Both the position numbers and the translations under genes were made by a program. Shown piece by piece: positions 53,601 to 56,126 of a stretch of 64,000 bases of DNA. A model generated the notes under the pieces. That model did not search any database, was not told the DNA's origin, and saw only the letters and a list, made by a program, of their open reading frames with translations. Origin of the DNA: Siphonodentalium dalli (Eukaryota; Mollusca; Scaphopoda; Gadilida; Siphonodentaliidae); assembly GCA_032622095.1 (NCBI GenBank), contig CP136068.1:136223989-136287988 (forward strand), in the 5' to 3' direction. Position 1 is the first letter of the stretch; the number at the start of each line of letters is the position of its first letter.

Positions 53601-56126
53601 GCACCCGTCCGAGAATCCGTGAATTTAATTAAACGGACTTATGTACAATGTTTATTGAGGCACATGCAGGGCTTGTTTTGTCATGTGTGCTGATGCTTTT
53701 ATTTTTATGATTCCGGTTGCGTGGTTGAGATGAACATTATTGACGTCAATTGACGTCAACGGGATGCGTACGGCATACATGCATGCATTTATAAATACGA
53801 CGCAACAAGAACACCGTAATTCCAGGAAAAAGCGTGTAATAAATCCACAAATGATTCTACCAGAAGAAGAATGACCTAAAATGCCGGCACTATACTGGGG
53901 TTGTGTTGGACGCCGATAAACATTAAACGAATGATATCATGTATGTGTCTCTTCTGAATATCTGCCAAAACCTCTATAACTTGCCTCCTAGGTTAAACAT
54001 CTATAACTAGATTTGTATGTTCATCCTATATAACTCTACTCGTTGGTTAAACCTTTATACCTCGAATCGTAGGCTAAACCTCTATAACACGACACGTAGG
54101 CTAAACATCAATAGCTAGATTTGTATGTTAATCCTATATAACTCTACTCGTGGGTTAAACCTCTAAATAACTCGAATCGTAGGCTAAACCTCTATAACTT
54201 GACGCTTAGGCTAAACTTCTATAACTCGACTCGTAGGCTAAATCTCTATACCTGTACTCGTGTGTTAAAACTCTAATACCCGACTCGTAGGCTAAACCTC
54301 TATAACTCGACTCGTATGTTAAACCTCTATAACTCGACTCGTAGGTTAAACCTTTATAAATCGACATAGGCTAAACCTATATAACTAGACTCGTATGCTA
54401 AACATATATGACTCGAATCGTAGGCCAGACGTCTATAACTCGACTCGTATGGTAAACCTTATAACTCTAATCGTAGGCGCTAAACCTGTATAAATCGACT
54501 CGTACATGTAGGTTAAAACCTCTATAACTCGAATCGTAGGCTAAATATCTATAACTCTACTCGTATGTTAAAACTTTATAACTCGACTCGTAGGTTAAAC
54601 CTTTATAACTCTAATCGTAGGCTAAACCTATATAAATCGACTAATACATGTAGGTTAAACCTCTATAACTCGAATCGTATAGGCTATTAAACCTCTATAA
54701 CTAGACTCGTAGGTCAAACCTCTATATATCGACTCGTAGGTTAAACTAATAAAACCCGACTCGTCGGATAAACCTCTATAACGCGAATCGTATGCAAACA
54801 ATCTATAAATATACTCGTAGGTTAAACCTCTCTATATATAGGAGATATGGCACAGTAGCATGTTACAGTTGAGACAGTGCAAATTTTTTTGGGGTCGCTT
54901 CGGTGGCGCCGTGTGGTATTGACGTCGGACTTTGAGTCGCAAGGCGCGCTCGCCGTCATGGGCCGGGTTCGAATCCCACCCAATCCCCAAAAAAAATTGC
55001 ACTGTCTCAAAATTAAATAAACCTCTATAACTCGACTCGTAGGATAAACCCCTATAACGCGACTCGTAGGTTACACCCCAATAACTCGATTCGTAGGATA
55101 AACATCTATAACTCGACTCGTATGCTAAATCTCTATAACTCGATTCGTATGTTAAACATCTATAACTCGACTCGTAGCCTAAATCTCTGTAACTCGACTT
55201 GTGGGATAGAACTCTTTTACAGACAGTAGTTTGTTAGTTATCGTTAATGGCTCTATTTTGTCTACTGTTGGAATTTTGAGGTACCAATCCAAAGCCATGG
55301 GATTTCTAAAATAGTATTTCGTGAACATGCGAGTATGGTCTTGTTCAAGGGGTGGGGGTGGGAGCCATTGGAACATTAAATGTGAACCCCCACCAACGGT
55401 AACCCTATAGCCATGTCCCTGAGTGACATGTAACAATAAACAACGTTCCAAGTTTGTTGTGAATAATAAATGACTCGTTTGATGTCACACAAGCCCATGA
55501 TGAACATATGGTATAGGTATAGTAATAGATAACGATCAGCACAGATGTTTCTAACAGGAACTCATTAATGTTATATGTATGCAAACCAGGATATATCCCA
55601 CATACAGCATGGGAAGGTAATAACAAGTTATAATATGGTAAATATACACGCTATGCACTACTACTGACAAGAATTACGAATGCGGTACCATGCCACTATA
55701 ATTTGTGTTTTTTCTGTCAAGTTTTCCATTATCCATATACCCGTAGTTGCGTTTACGGATTTGGGTTTTCAACAAAACTCACAAAACATCACTTAGTTAA
55801 GTACACAATAATCACGCAAACAAAACCATATCGCTTTACTGCGAGTGGCTAAAAGTTTTAACGGCACGATTTTTTCTCACAAAGGCGGACTCGTAGTCGC
55901 CAATTCGGCGAAAACGGTTTTGGACCTTCCGAAAAAATTACGGCCACTATAATAAAAAATATATAATATAATATACAAAAAATATATATTTTTTAGCTAC
56001 GCATAATTCTTATCAGTTGTAGTTAATTATACGAAGGATGTCTATATAAATATATTAATACTTACCACCACTAGTGATGCAGTACACAACAATGATCACA
56101 GCTCCGTAACAGTGAATTCTGAGCAT
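2242..56126 (-). CDS. Secreted DUF885-family protein, 13 exons in window, 3' end off the left edge
   Basis: Joined exons (minus strand): 56126-56066, 43052-42898, 42291-42161, 40145-40010, 31851-31780, 30494-30370, 19412-19331, 14507-14337, 12014-11928, 10823-10732, 8404-8297, 6885-6822, 2346-2242. They total 1389 nt, or 463 codons with no stop, and all splice phases agree. Residues 1-20 are a hydrophobic signal-like segment. DUF885 hallmarks follow in family order: an N-terminal W/RL region (about 36-70), TPEQIH (290-295), GVFYVN (395-400), LHETVPGHHLQ (417-427) and PSYTAYVE ending at 463. DUF885 members are mostly bacterial proteins of roughly 550-600 residues. The HExxPGHH motif suggests a metallopeptidase-like site, with H418, E419 and H424 or H425 as candidate ligands or catalytic residues. 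That function is inferred from the motif, not proven. About 100-150 C-terminal residues should lie left of the window. Family assignment rests on motifs recognised from memory. Confidence 0.9.
5375..5773. mobile_element. piggyBac-like MITE, copy 2
   Basis: TTAA at 5375-5378 and 5770-5773, with CCCTTTACCCAATA / TGTTGGGTAAAGGG ends. It carries both internal hairpins, a tggtaaaaagtgtt spacer and the ggagccggttccaatgatat shoulder. Nearly identical to copies at 41542 and 58681. Confidence 0.9.
6066..6236. repeat. Foldback repeat, ~75-bp arms
   Basis: Imperfect arms run from tgttatcgctgcagtgag through gatctgggcg...tcacgtcgag to the reverse order ending cacagcgataaca. The centre is gagccgccgcaggcgtcg, clearly more GC-rich than its surroundings. 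Probably a small palindromic transposon. Confidence 0.75.
6822..6885 (-). CDS. DUF885 gene exon 12 (HExxPGHH motif)
   Basis: Acceptor gaattccag, donor GTAAGT; 64 bp (1 + 21 codons). It encodes residues 407-428: TPTFDMPALTLHETVPGHHL then QI. HETVPGHH holds H418, E419, H424 and H425, the predicted metal and catalytic residues of the family. No residue of the motif is missing. Confidence 0.94.
7613..7634 (+). repeat. Poly-C run
   Basis: A C-rich stretch (about 15 of 22 bases are C, interrupted by one G) in intron 11. Its length is probably unstable. Open frames crossing it are not supported as genes. Confidence 0.7.
7872..8236. mobile_element. Palindromic MITE-like element ending 60 bp from exon 11
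   Basis: Inverted shoulders carry agagggtgaatttagtga, then ccattctgcttaggc, mirrored by gcctaagcagaatgaggt and ttcacactctggaggatc. The same module (cagagggtgaatttagtgat with cattctgcttaggcctcat) recurs at 24681-25122. It ends about 60 bp downstream of the exon 11 donor. Confidence 0.65.
8297..8404 (-). CDS. DUF885 gene exon 11 (PGVFYVN motif)
   Basis: Acceptor tttctaccag, donor GTGAGT; 108 bp (1 + 35 codons + 2). It encodes residues 371-406, ending with DGSRPGVFYVNNLRPYD. The PG.F.VN motif is a DUF885 signature immediately before the HExxPGHH segment. A 72-codon open frame over the same bases is out of frame with the gene. Confidence 0.93.
8565..8632. mobile_element. Half of a Tc1/mariner-type MITE
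   Basis: The segment ataattctgctgtggttaag then gagtcgattatttagggcat and tactgta matches the arm of the complete element at 35341-35599. Only one arm is present. Confidence 0.7.
8809..9200. mobile_element. Palindromic MITE with AGAGACCTTTCG ends
   Basis: Terminal inverted repeats of about 40 bp (agagacctttcgtaaaatca ... tgatttttgcgaaaggtctc), including 'cgaatacgattacggat' in both arms. No coding capacity. Related words (cgtatttacgattac) occur at 39090. Confidence 0.8.
9341..9732 (+). mobile_element. TTAAAG-family repeat, copy 1
   Basis: A ~390-bp nonautonomous element starting near gtttagacatgtcatggac and ending gtgtttcacatcacttta. Shared internal words include aatgtagcattctactaac, atcgtctaaactgcgctcaa and ctcgattcgggacgcaa. 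Other copies: 44352-44692, 52136-52514, 57609-58030, and inverted at 16183-16556. Superfamily uncertain. Confidence 0.8.
10029..10483. mobile_element. TTAAAGGTACTC palindromic MITE, copy A
   Basis: Starts ttaaaggtactcaatccgat and ends cggattatgcatctttaa. It contains a CAA trinucleotide run (10078-10097) and the aatgctgaccactatcaact block shared with 17521, 26640 and 43240. Confidence 0.78.
10732..10823 (-). CDS. DUF885 gene exon 10
   Basis: Acceptor gttttcag, donor GTAAGG; 92 bp (30 codons + 2). It encodes residues 341-370, AELTAMYEELIKTAEDKLSP then LFEDYPGLPV, the family's 'Y......I...L..LF...P..P' block. The split Ile codon continues in exon 11. Confidence 0.92.
10824..11927. other. Intron between exons 9 and 10
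   Basis: Apart from the MITE at 10876-11268, this is plain AT-rich sequence. I see no other exon or repeat in it. Confidence 0.6.
10876..11268. mobile_element. TTAAAGGTACTC palindromic MITE, copy B (most intact)
   Basis: Ends are TTTAAAGGTACTCAATCCGA and its reverse complement TCGGATTGAGTACCTTTAAA. The arms extend nearly the full length through ctcgagtcgaggaacccacc-like and ttgcggttgtaagatggata, meeting at a short centre near 11105-11125. The whole 393 bp could fold as one hairpin. It lies ~50 bp upstream of the exon 10 acceptor. Confidence 0.88.
11928..12014 (-). CDS. DUF885 gene exon 9
   Basis: Acceptor tttcattacag, donor GTAAGA; 87 bp, 29 codons, phase 0. It encodes residues 312-340, VMSRLDFSGSIKSFFDMLKA then QDQFHRNTS, the 'v.f.gs...F...lr.d..F' segment that follows the EM motif of exon 8. 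A MITE sits only about 34 bp upstream of its acceptor. Confidence 0.92.
12048..12207. mobile_element. Short piggyBac-like MITE next to exon 9 acceptor
   Basis: TTAA at 12048-12051 and 12204-12207. The right end is ctccagtcatgaaaggg-TTAA. The left end (ccccgtcttggtgggagctg) is a decayed version of the ccctttcatgtcgggagct end seen at 35625-35807. It contains a shortened tctcttatatttgcgag hairpin. Confidence 0.75.
12208..12770. repeat. 'Aagatggc' repeat module, copy 1
   Basis: Composite repeat with gctgccatttttgcagccat, tttataccgctttcagttaa, aaagtcacaattctcaacca and ccattttggcggccatcttg. The same order of blocks recurs at 32160-33110. Nature unknown. Short minus-strand frames containing S(K)MAA-type peptides come from the repeat. 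Confidence 0.7.
12771..13333. other. Intron 8 middle, no gene seen
   Basis: A 112-codon open frame on the minus strand (12819-13157) shows no motif I recognise and no splice context. The sequence from 13210 to 13310 is pyrimidine-rich on the plus strand (tttttcctttttttccttct) with a CTT/GTT-rich stretch. Confidence 0.5.
13334..13627 (-). CDS. Small nested ORF of 97 codons, unknown function
   Basis: Not recognised. An in-frame TAG lies three codons upstream of the ATG and a TAA ends it, so it could be a complete intronless gene inside intron 8 or the remains of one. It is clearly more GC-rich than its surroundings and its composition looks protein-like. The N-terminus is rich in T, P and S (PRMFLPSSSRPAETGTP), and the C-terminus has a charged helix (DDVIKNALAEAEQFRAECQ). 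No signal peptide or membrane segment. It could also be a transposon or retrogene fragment. Confidence 0.4.
   Translation of the reverse strand: MSTGTPLTPRMFLPSSSRPAETGTPMPLKVPAADFAVEMDTLPPLTLEYHNSRVSSISITDNNTSGGFTRSIDDVIKNALAEAEQFRAECQAERLKY
14337..14507 (-). CDS. DUF885 gene exon 8
   Basis: Acceptor cactacag, donor GTATGT; 171 bp, 57 codons, phase 0. It encodes residues 255-311, with GYGLAYFGDQGKSLYQDYLK then WQTSTDMTPEQIHQKGLDEV and NRISGEM. This is one of the most recognisable DUF885 blocks (Y..yL..hT...TPEEIH..GL.EV.RI..EM). Confidence 0.93.
14940..15960. repeat. 'Aagatggc' tandem repeats (about six units)
   Basis: Units of roughly 150-180 bp contain aaattcaagatggctgc, ggcggccatgttttttaa, caaatttcggaa, atggctcccatctagag and tatgaagtttggt. 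Divergence between units is high. An inverted set occurs at 46000-46450, a fragment at 17315. The block ends at a ggactgacgcgtgaacaacggac sequence. Confidence 0.8.
16183..16556 (-). mobile_element. TTAAAG-family repeat, inverted copy
   Basis: On the minus strand it contains tgtctttaac-side start, aatgcaacattctactaac, aaacatcgtctgaactac, ttcgggaagcatc and the gatcatcctaccgaagtgtt end. Diverged from the plus-strand copies by many substitutions. Confidence 0.75.
16635..17175. mobile_element. Palindromic MITE-like element
   Basis: Inverted arms of about 120 bp: ctgcggacacacttaccaca ... tttgatgacaattggtcgtc on the left, and gacgaccaattgtcatcaaa ... gtacgtgtgcccgcag on the right. No coding content. 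Confidence 0.75.
17451..17787. mobile_element. TTAAAGGTACTC MITE, copy C
   Basis: Starts cttaaaggtacacaatccga and ends ggactttgtatctttaaac. It shares aatgctaaccactatcaact and cgactcgaatcaaatatgtt with the other copies; it is shorter and more decayed. Confidence 0.78.
18440..18850. repeat. 57-bp minisatellite, about seven units
   Basis: The unit reads gttgaaatatttaactgacg then acatggccacgttgttactc and catggtgtggatatgg. It lies in intron 7, about 480 bp from the exon 7 donor. It does not resemble the edge of exon 7, unlike the other arrays. Open frames on both strands are repeat artefacts. Confidence 0.9.
19331..19412 (-). CDS. DUF885 gene exon 7
   Basis: Acceptor tgtccacag, donor GTTAGT; 82 bp (1 + 27 codons). 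It encodes residues 227-254, KELMKAMGANATRKLLEKYQ then EVNEFITE, a charged helix. The 5' edge of this exon (GTTAATGAAGGCTATG) is the seed of the large array that lies directly upstream of it. Confidence 0.9.
19413..20925 (-). repeat. Exon 7 acceptor-edge tandem array, 70-bp unit with a 136-bp higher-order repeat
   Basis: About 21 units, on the plus strand resembling acatagccttcattaacact followed by atgtgaggacagaaagagac and atataacgatgacataatta. The core gccttcattaac is the complement of the exon 7 start (GTTAATGAAGGC), and the following gtgaggacag matches the acceptor side. A 136-bp double unit is repeated four times (matching points 20361, 20497, 20633, 20769). It looks like repeated duplication of the intron 6/exon 7 junction. 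Confidence 0.88.
20926..23120. other. Intron 6 left part, low-copy repeats
   Basis: Contains repeated words such as gggccataactc, ttttgggctgagaaactcac and ataccaaatttggttcctat (21890-21990, 22560-22640, 22680-22810), then a ggacggacagacggacggac run at 22830-22875. This composition is often seen in molluscan noncoding DNA. No gene seen. Confidence 0.55.
23130..23905. repeat. Left arm of a large inverted repeat
   Basis: Shares, in reverse complement, long stretches with 29350-30060: gggcagccattcg.tcggaa, attaatgttctattttaatt, agacaatt.cgtttcaatag, aaattaacgctagg.gcgc and aaattccgtgacgtca. Rich in ccaatag/aaactaat steps that look like internal degenerate tandem repeats. Confidence 0.8.
24681..25122. 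mobile_element. Palindromic element with cctgcaaata ends
   Basis: Left end cctgcaaatagcgtgtctgt, right end acagacacgatatttgcagg. Inner shoulders are cagagggtgaatttagtgat and atcactaaatt-type mirrors around gcgggctagc and gctagcccac. Shares its module with 7872-8236. Confidence 0.8.
25610..25765. repeat. Cluster of TTTGCGCTTAAGCGCAAA palindromes
   Basis: Five to six variants of the 18-bp palindrome tttgcgcttaagcgcaaa lie within ~150 bp, and two more lie near 24630-24680 just outside the palindromic element. It could be a site repeat of one nonautonomous transposon or a binding-site array. Confidence 0.75.
26328..26741. mobile_element. TTAAAGGTACTC MITE, copy D
   Basis: Starts gttaaagatgcataatccga and ends atcggactgagtacctttaa. 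It contains gaggaacccacccatcaaag and gaagatggataactcaaaa in the same order as copy B. Confidence 0.8.
26742..28374. other. Intron 6 between repeats, no gene seen
   Basis: A degenerate stretch with repeated 'catttcgtaccatatttt' words (27590-27720) and 'ggtatgaaatg' words (26800-26880). TGG/TTG-rich bits near 28180. Short frames only. Confidence 0.5.
28375..29040 (-). pseudogene. Non-LTR retrotransposon reverse transcriptase, C-terminal fragment
   Basis: A 166-codon open frame (29038-28538) carries the thumb/C-terminal pattern of CR1/Jockey-like elements: YLGVMLSNDMKW, then LGFIRRNRRK, LVRSSLEYAAVMWDP and ALERIQRRAVRLM. Past 28538, in other frames and with a stop, NSFFPRTIIQWNTLNEMDA continues the same family tail down to about 28380. 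The catalytic palm with the YADD box is absent, so this is a 5'-truncated, frameshifted remnant. Confidence 0.88.
29350..30060. repeat. Right arm of a large inverted repeat
   Basis: Reverse-complement partner of 23130-23905. The outer end carries cgatcgaatggctgcccata and the inner end tgacgtcacggaatttgcag. Internal duplication of the agaacgaccattggtttgaa block makes this arm differ in register from the left one. Confidence 0.8.
30370..30494 (-). CDS. DUF885 gene exon 6
   Basis: Acceptor gcatttcag, donor GTAAGT; 125 bp (41 codons + 2). It encodes residues 186-226: NRIPEQINKMQVDDPTHST, IFTPF and a helix ending NAEQA. The 'P..f..PF' pattern follows the exon 5 motif as expected in DUF885 proteins. 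It ends in phase 2; the split Lys is completed by exon 7. Confidence 0.9.
30890..31779 (-). repeat. Exon 5-derived tandem array with decoy splice sites, higher-order period 218 bp
   Basis: On the minus strand, ~70-bp units repeat the exon 5 tail (TTCACACTGCACAACGT, then CTCCGTG) followed by GTAAGTATAGAG or GTAAATATAGAG and often a TTTCCAG acceptor-like stretch. Three units form a 218-bp higher-order repeat, seen from matching segments near 31013, 31231 and 31449. Short open frames on both strands inside the array are by-products of the repeat. At least ten donor-like GTAAR sites lie here. Confidence 0.88.
31780..31851 (-). CDS. DUF885 gene exon 5
   Basis: Acceptor cttacag; 72 bp, 24 codons, phase 0 on both sides. 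It encodes residues 162-185: LDEMIERAQKSIDLPGFTLH then NVSV. This matches the family's 'ID..I.....G...G.T.....S' segment. The assigned donor is GTAAAT, weaker than the GTAAGT copies repeated immediately downstream, so use of alternative donors is possible. Confidence 0.85.
32160..33110. repeat. 'Aagatggc' repeat module, copy 2
   Basis: Shares with 12208-12770 the blocks ttgttgaaatatgactagaa, taccgctttctgtaaaatcg, cataaagtcgcaattctcaa and ccacttccggcggccatttt. Both copies end in a ttggacgccat(c/t)ttg motif. Confidence 0.72.
33655..33960. repeat. Inverted element with G-run and C-run ends
   Basis: Left end cactttgtgggggggggggg, right end ccccccctgcactttgtag-like. The interior holds tcggacacga and acgtgcccgg. 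Resembles in style the element at 35907-36303. Confidence 0.6.
34271..34762. mobile_element. Palindromic transposon, copy 1 of pair
   Basis: Ends tatcacccctggtcaagtgg and ccacttgaccaggggtggtt, followed inward by tcctgct...ctatgatgcggttgg and mirrored gcatcatagcaattcagcag. The interior contains gatgctgtta / taacggcatca steps. Confidence 0.82.
35341..35599. mobile_element. Tc1/mariner-type MITE, complete
   Basis: Flanked by TA on both sides (35339-35340 and 35600-35601), with inverted ends cagtaatgccctagataatc and gattacttagggcattactg. The right arm carries an extra internal copy of ttaaggagtcgattacttag, so it is asymmetrical. No transposase. Confidence 0.85.
35625..35807. mobile_element. piggyBac-like MITE with CCCTTCCATGACTGG end
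   Basis: TTAA at 35625-35628 and 35804-35807; ends ccCttccatgactggag and ctcccgacatgaaaggg. It contains a diverged hairpin (tctcttatatacgcgatg ... gcatatatgcgagaatgc) related to the module in the other MITEs. Confidence 0.82.
35907..36303. mobile_element. Inverted element with G/C homopolymer ends
   Basis: Left gctggccacag followed by ~20 G and tcggtcaaaaag; right ttttttccgacccccccccc then tgctggccat. The homopolymers are inside both ends, so this looks like a nonautonomous element whose termini contain G-runs rather than a chance poly-G. Confidence 0.7.
36310..36845. mobile_element. Palindromic transposon, copy 2 of pair
   Basis: Same family as 34271-34762: ends tcacccccggccaagtggtc and gaccacttggccaggggtga, with ctatgatgctgttaggacaa / ttgccctaacaacatcatag. 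About 40 bp longer than copy 1, with small indels. Confidence 0.82.
37131..38247 (+). mobile_element. hAT-family transposon, nonautonomous, with 8-bp target duplication
   Basis: Ends are TAGGGTCCTGCGAATATTCG and the inverted TTCGCAGGACCCTA. ATGTGGAC flanks both sides (37123-37130 and 38248-38255). An 8-bp duplication and TAGGG/CAGGG-like ends are the hAT pattern. Subterminal TTCGATTCGA repeats at both ends are candidate transposase sites. The interior keeps part of a BED zinc finger (see 37686-37854). The rest of the transposase is missing. Confidence 0.92.
37686..37854 (+). pseudogene. BED zinc-finger remnant of a hAT transposase
   Basis: Plus-strand reading DECNMVYKSQASGTMTHLWN then HLSKKHPALH gives the C..(C replaced by V)...T..L..HL...H layout of a BED finger. 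The second Cys is replaced, an in-frame TGA lies just before DEC and another ends the reading after NNG. A broken fragment, not a gene. Confidence 0.7.
38890..39440. repeat. Dispersed repeat, copy 1 (related to 55640-55930)
   Basis: Shares cgtatcagtagtagttc with 7540, and aaacaaaactcacaaa, ctgcgagtggc, gcacgatt and ggcgaaaa-like words with 55640-55930. Function unknown, no coding signal. Confidence 0.6.
39718..40009 (-). repeat. Three decayed tandem copies of the exon 4 tail with 5' splice sites
   Basis: Reading the minus strand, the exon 4 motif CCCACAACAG followed by GTTAGT/GTTGGT recurs with its c-t-g anchor at 40010 (real), 39917 and 39818. A more degenerate copy lies near 39727. Unit length is 91-99 bp. 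Each copy carries the last ~27 codons of exon 4 (including a TATTGGAGAT-like core) and a donor, but stops and indels break the frame. Origin is most simply tandem duplication across the exon 4/intron border. Confidence 0.85.
40010..40145 (-). CDS. DUF885 gene exon 4
   Basis: Acceptor gattcag, donor GTTAGT; 136 bp (1 + 45 codons). It encodes residues 116-161, DYCAMNAFNFLGGLSTEPS followed by IANYLARLMRYPQQ, the family's 'YL.RL...P' segment. Its last ~90 bp plus donor site are tandemly repeated, in decayed form, in the following intron (39718-40009). Confidence 0.92.
40510..40770. mobile_element. Decayed piggyBac-like MITE with two hairpins
   Basis: Begins ctaaaccgttcaatgactgg (TTAA changed to CTAA) and ends ccagcgtagctcccgccgtg. 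It contains two hairpins related to the AATGCATTCTCTTATATATG module, around gcatgtgagtctcccgtaag and gatgatccctgcggatcgag. Confidence 0.7.
40785..41322. mobile_element. piggyBac-like MITE with CCCTTTCAGTGCCAGG ends
   Basis: TTAA at 40785-40788 and 41319-41322; inverted ends ccctttcagtgccagg / cctggcactgagaggg and a second layer gtccgattttt / gccgattttac-like. It carries one full copy of the shared hairpin (40837-40913) although its ends differ from the CCCTTTACCCAACA family. Confidence 0.88.
41542..41909. mobile_element. piggyBac-like MITE, copy 3
   Basis: TTAA at 41542-41545 and 41906-41909; CCCTTTACCCAACA at the left and TGTTGGGTAAAGTG at the right (one change). Both hairpins are intact. 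The spacer between them is shorter than in copies 2 and 5. Confidence 0.9.
42161..42291 (-). CDS. DUF885 gene exon 3
   Basis: Acceptor atctttcag, donor GTAAGT; 131 bp (43 codons + 2). It encodes residues 73-115, a helical stretch with FLSRLTVIDRTKLPRGDQIT, equivalent to the 'L..ID...L...D' region of the family. It ends in phase 2 on a split Asp codon completed by exon 4. Confidence 0.9.
42292..42897. other. Intron between exons 2 and 3
   Basis: About 600 bp of AT-rich sequence. I see no repeat or further exon in it. Confidence 0.6.
42898..43052 (-). CDS. DUF885 gene exon 2: start of mature domain
   Basis: Acceptor ctttcag, donor GTAAG; 155 bp (2 + 51 codons). It encodes residues 21-72, including FWNWLSRESPYLATSSGDYR, the family's N-terminal pattern of an aromatic helix, a P..AT..G turn and a following RLY. 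It joins exon 1 in frame through a split Gly codon. Confidence 0.9.
43117..43262. mobile_element. TTAAAGGTACTC MITE fragment, copy E
   Basis: The left part only: ttaaaggtacacaatccaat, tcgatggtccccgtatctt, a CAA run (43157-43192) and aatgctaaccactgtcaa. It stops at the junction with the retrotransposon remnant at 43263. Confidence 0.78.
43263..44045 (-). pseudogene. Reverse transcriptase remnant with an internal duplication
   Basis: From right to left on the minus strand: ILNNRLNNFLNINN, TIDHSFSVYALTQTIN, IDFSKAFEYVW, then SQTEVKQGDGLSPLLLSLY followed by VNDLEDHL (near 43650). These are fingers/palm blocks of a non-LTR reverse transcriptase (D..KAF, QG..LSP.L, NDL). Frameshifts and a stop separate the blocks. 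A second copy of the LSPLL/NDL block (43268-43390) lies 330 bp farther left. The YADD catalytic box is not found. Confidence 0.82.
44352..44692 (+). mobile_element. TTAAAG-family repeat, copy 2
   Basis: Starts ttaaagacatattatgactt and ends gtgtttcacatcactttaa. Sequence to its left (ctagataattgtggactg) is also found left of the 57609 copy, so the unit may begin some 20-50 bp earlier. Confidence 0.8.
44716..44740 (+). repeat. Poly-G run
   Basis: gggtgggggtggtgtgggggggggggg: G-homopolymer of about 13 within a G/T-rich stretch. Open frames crossing it are not reliable. Confidence 0.7.
44877..45012. repeat. Long hairpin with GC-rich centre
   Basis: Arms: ataatgaatggcttggagtt, tactatgccaaaatagtggt and gaggaggaatagtccac on the left; their mirrors through gtggactattcctcctcgag and catagtcaacgacaagacat on the right. 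Centre gagccgcaggcgag. Same architecture as 534-681 and 6066-6236. Confidence 0.85.
45013..45989. other. Intron 1, no gene seen
   Basis: Plain AT-rich DNA with a few short direct words (caaataaatgcaaactcttc and similar near 45840-45880). Nothing coding. Confidence 0.5.
45990..46450. repeat. 'Aagatggc' tandem repeats, inverted orientation
   Basis: Three units containing gcagccatcttggatttga, tttgcatcaccaaatcct, accttcatatggatcttcgg and gtgacctctcgatt, complementary to 14940-15960. Unit length is about 150-170 bp. Confidence 0.8.
46915..48840. repeat. Diverged duplicate of the gene's upstream flank, split by an insertion
   Basis: 46915-47020 matches 56188-56285 (ggcggtttgcactccaaaat, aataatattcgcttttgaat, ttgtcgataaatacttg). 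48490-48840 matches 56312-56630 (gcattgaagtcat, gcaacgtgcacggaacatgg, agagcgttccgcgttagtc, aaatgtctgtaaccatgaca, cttacagattacgcagacaa). About 1.4 kb, including the GA microsatellite, separates the two halves here. Same orientation as the source. Confidence 0.75.
47478..47613 (+). repeat. (GA)n microsatellite, ~135 bp
   Basis: An almost pure GA dinucleotide tract with a few GG interruptions near 47500-47540. Apparent Ser/Leu- and Arg/Glu-repeat proteins on the two strands are artefacts of the repeat. Confidence 0.97.
49785..51908 (+). repeat. 45-bp minisatellite, about 47 units
   Basis: The unit is tatgcgtttgaactg, ttttgttatactgaa, tgtgtcaccagaatc. Because 45 is divisible by three, it stays open for long distances; one frame runs 283 codons (49786-50637) and repeats a 15-residue peptide starting YAFELFCYTE. 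Variants (gtatcacc, gttgtact, ccataatc, gaatttttt) recur in blocks. One block is repeated at exactly 450 bp (50601 and 51051). It lies in intron 1; I see no splice or promoter evidence that it is translated. Confidence 0.96.
52136..52514 (+). mobile_element. TTAAAG-family repeat, copy 3
   Basis: Starts ttaaagacatattatggact and ends gtgtttcacatcactttaa, with ctcgattcgggacgcatata and atgatttcgccatcgagagt inside. Confidence 0.83.
52650..53035. mobile_element. Palindromic MITE-like element with gggtaa/ttaccc words
   Basis: Left gctgggcaatgtttttactc then aacacaggggtaacaagtta; right taaattgttaccctgcgttg then agtaaaaacattgcccaac. Secondary gggtaa/ttaccc mirrors continue to 53070. Confidence 0.75.
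53170..53790. repeat. Two diverged tandem copies of a ~450-bp segment
   Basis: 53215-53330 and 53665-53790 share ggtcatgtgtgatgatgctt / tgtcatgtgtgctgatgctt, ttccggtt.c.tggttgaga and gggatgcgtacg-type words. Only the first copy has a short open frame (53183-53377, hydrophobic). I do not consider it a gene. Confidence 0.6.
53985..55205 (+). repeat. 27-bp minisatellite, about 40 units, interrupted by a tRNA-like element
   Basis: The unit is cctctataactcg then actcgtaggctaaa, with many single-base changes. The array resumes after the insertion at 54871-55008 in the same phase of sequence, so the element entered an existing array. Confidence 0.92.
54871..55008 (+). mobile_element. tRNA-like element with 24-bp inverted-repeat ends
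   Basis: Ends gagacagtgcaaattttttt-gggg and cccc-aaaaaaaattgcactgtctc are inverted with one mismatch. Between them is a 90-nt tRNA-like body with an A box TGGCGCCGTGTGG (54904-54916) and a B box GGTTCGAATCC (54966-54976), plus a long variable-arm-like section as in Ser/Leu tRNAs. The T stem pairs only partly (CCGGG/CCCAC) and acceptor pairing is poor, so it is probably a tRNA-derived mobile element rather than a working tRNA. Confidence 0.8.
55640..55930. repeat. Dispersed repeat, copy 2 (related to 38890-39440)
   Basis: Contains acaagaattacgaatgcggt, accatgccactataatttgt, acaaaactcacaaaacatc and ctgcgagtggctaaaag. Lies in intron 1 about 140 bp before exon 1's donor side. Confidence 0.6.
56066..56126 (-). 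CDS. DUF885 gene exon 1: start codon and signal peptide
   Basis: The ATG is at 56126-56124 with an in-frame TAG two codons upstream, which fixes the start. It encodes MLRIHCYGAVIIVVYCITSG plus one base of the next codon, a short polar start followed by a hydrophobic core, as in a secretory signal. The donor is GTAAG at 56065-56061, phase 1. A possible acceptor (atcttcag, exon from 56159) just upstream suggests a separate 5' untranslated exon farther right. Confidence 0.8.

Noticed and set aside
54871-55008. Functional tRNA gene
   Set aside because: A and B boxes are present, but acceptor and T-stem pairing is poor and the body sits between inverted repeats, so a tRNA-derived element is more likely.
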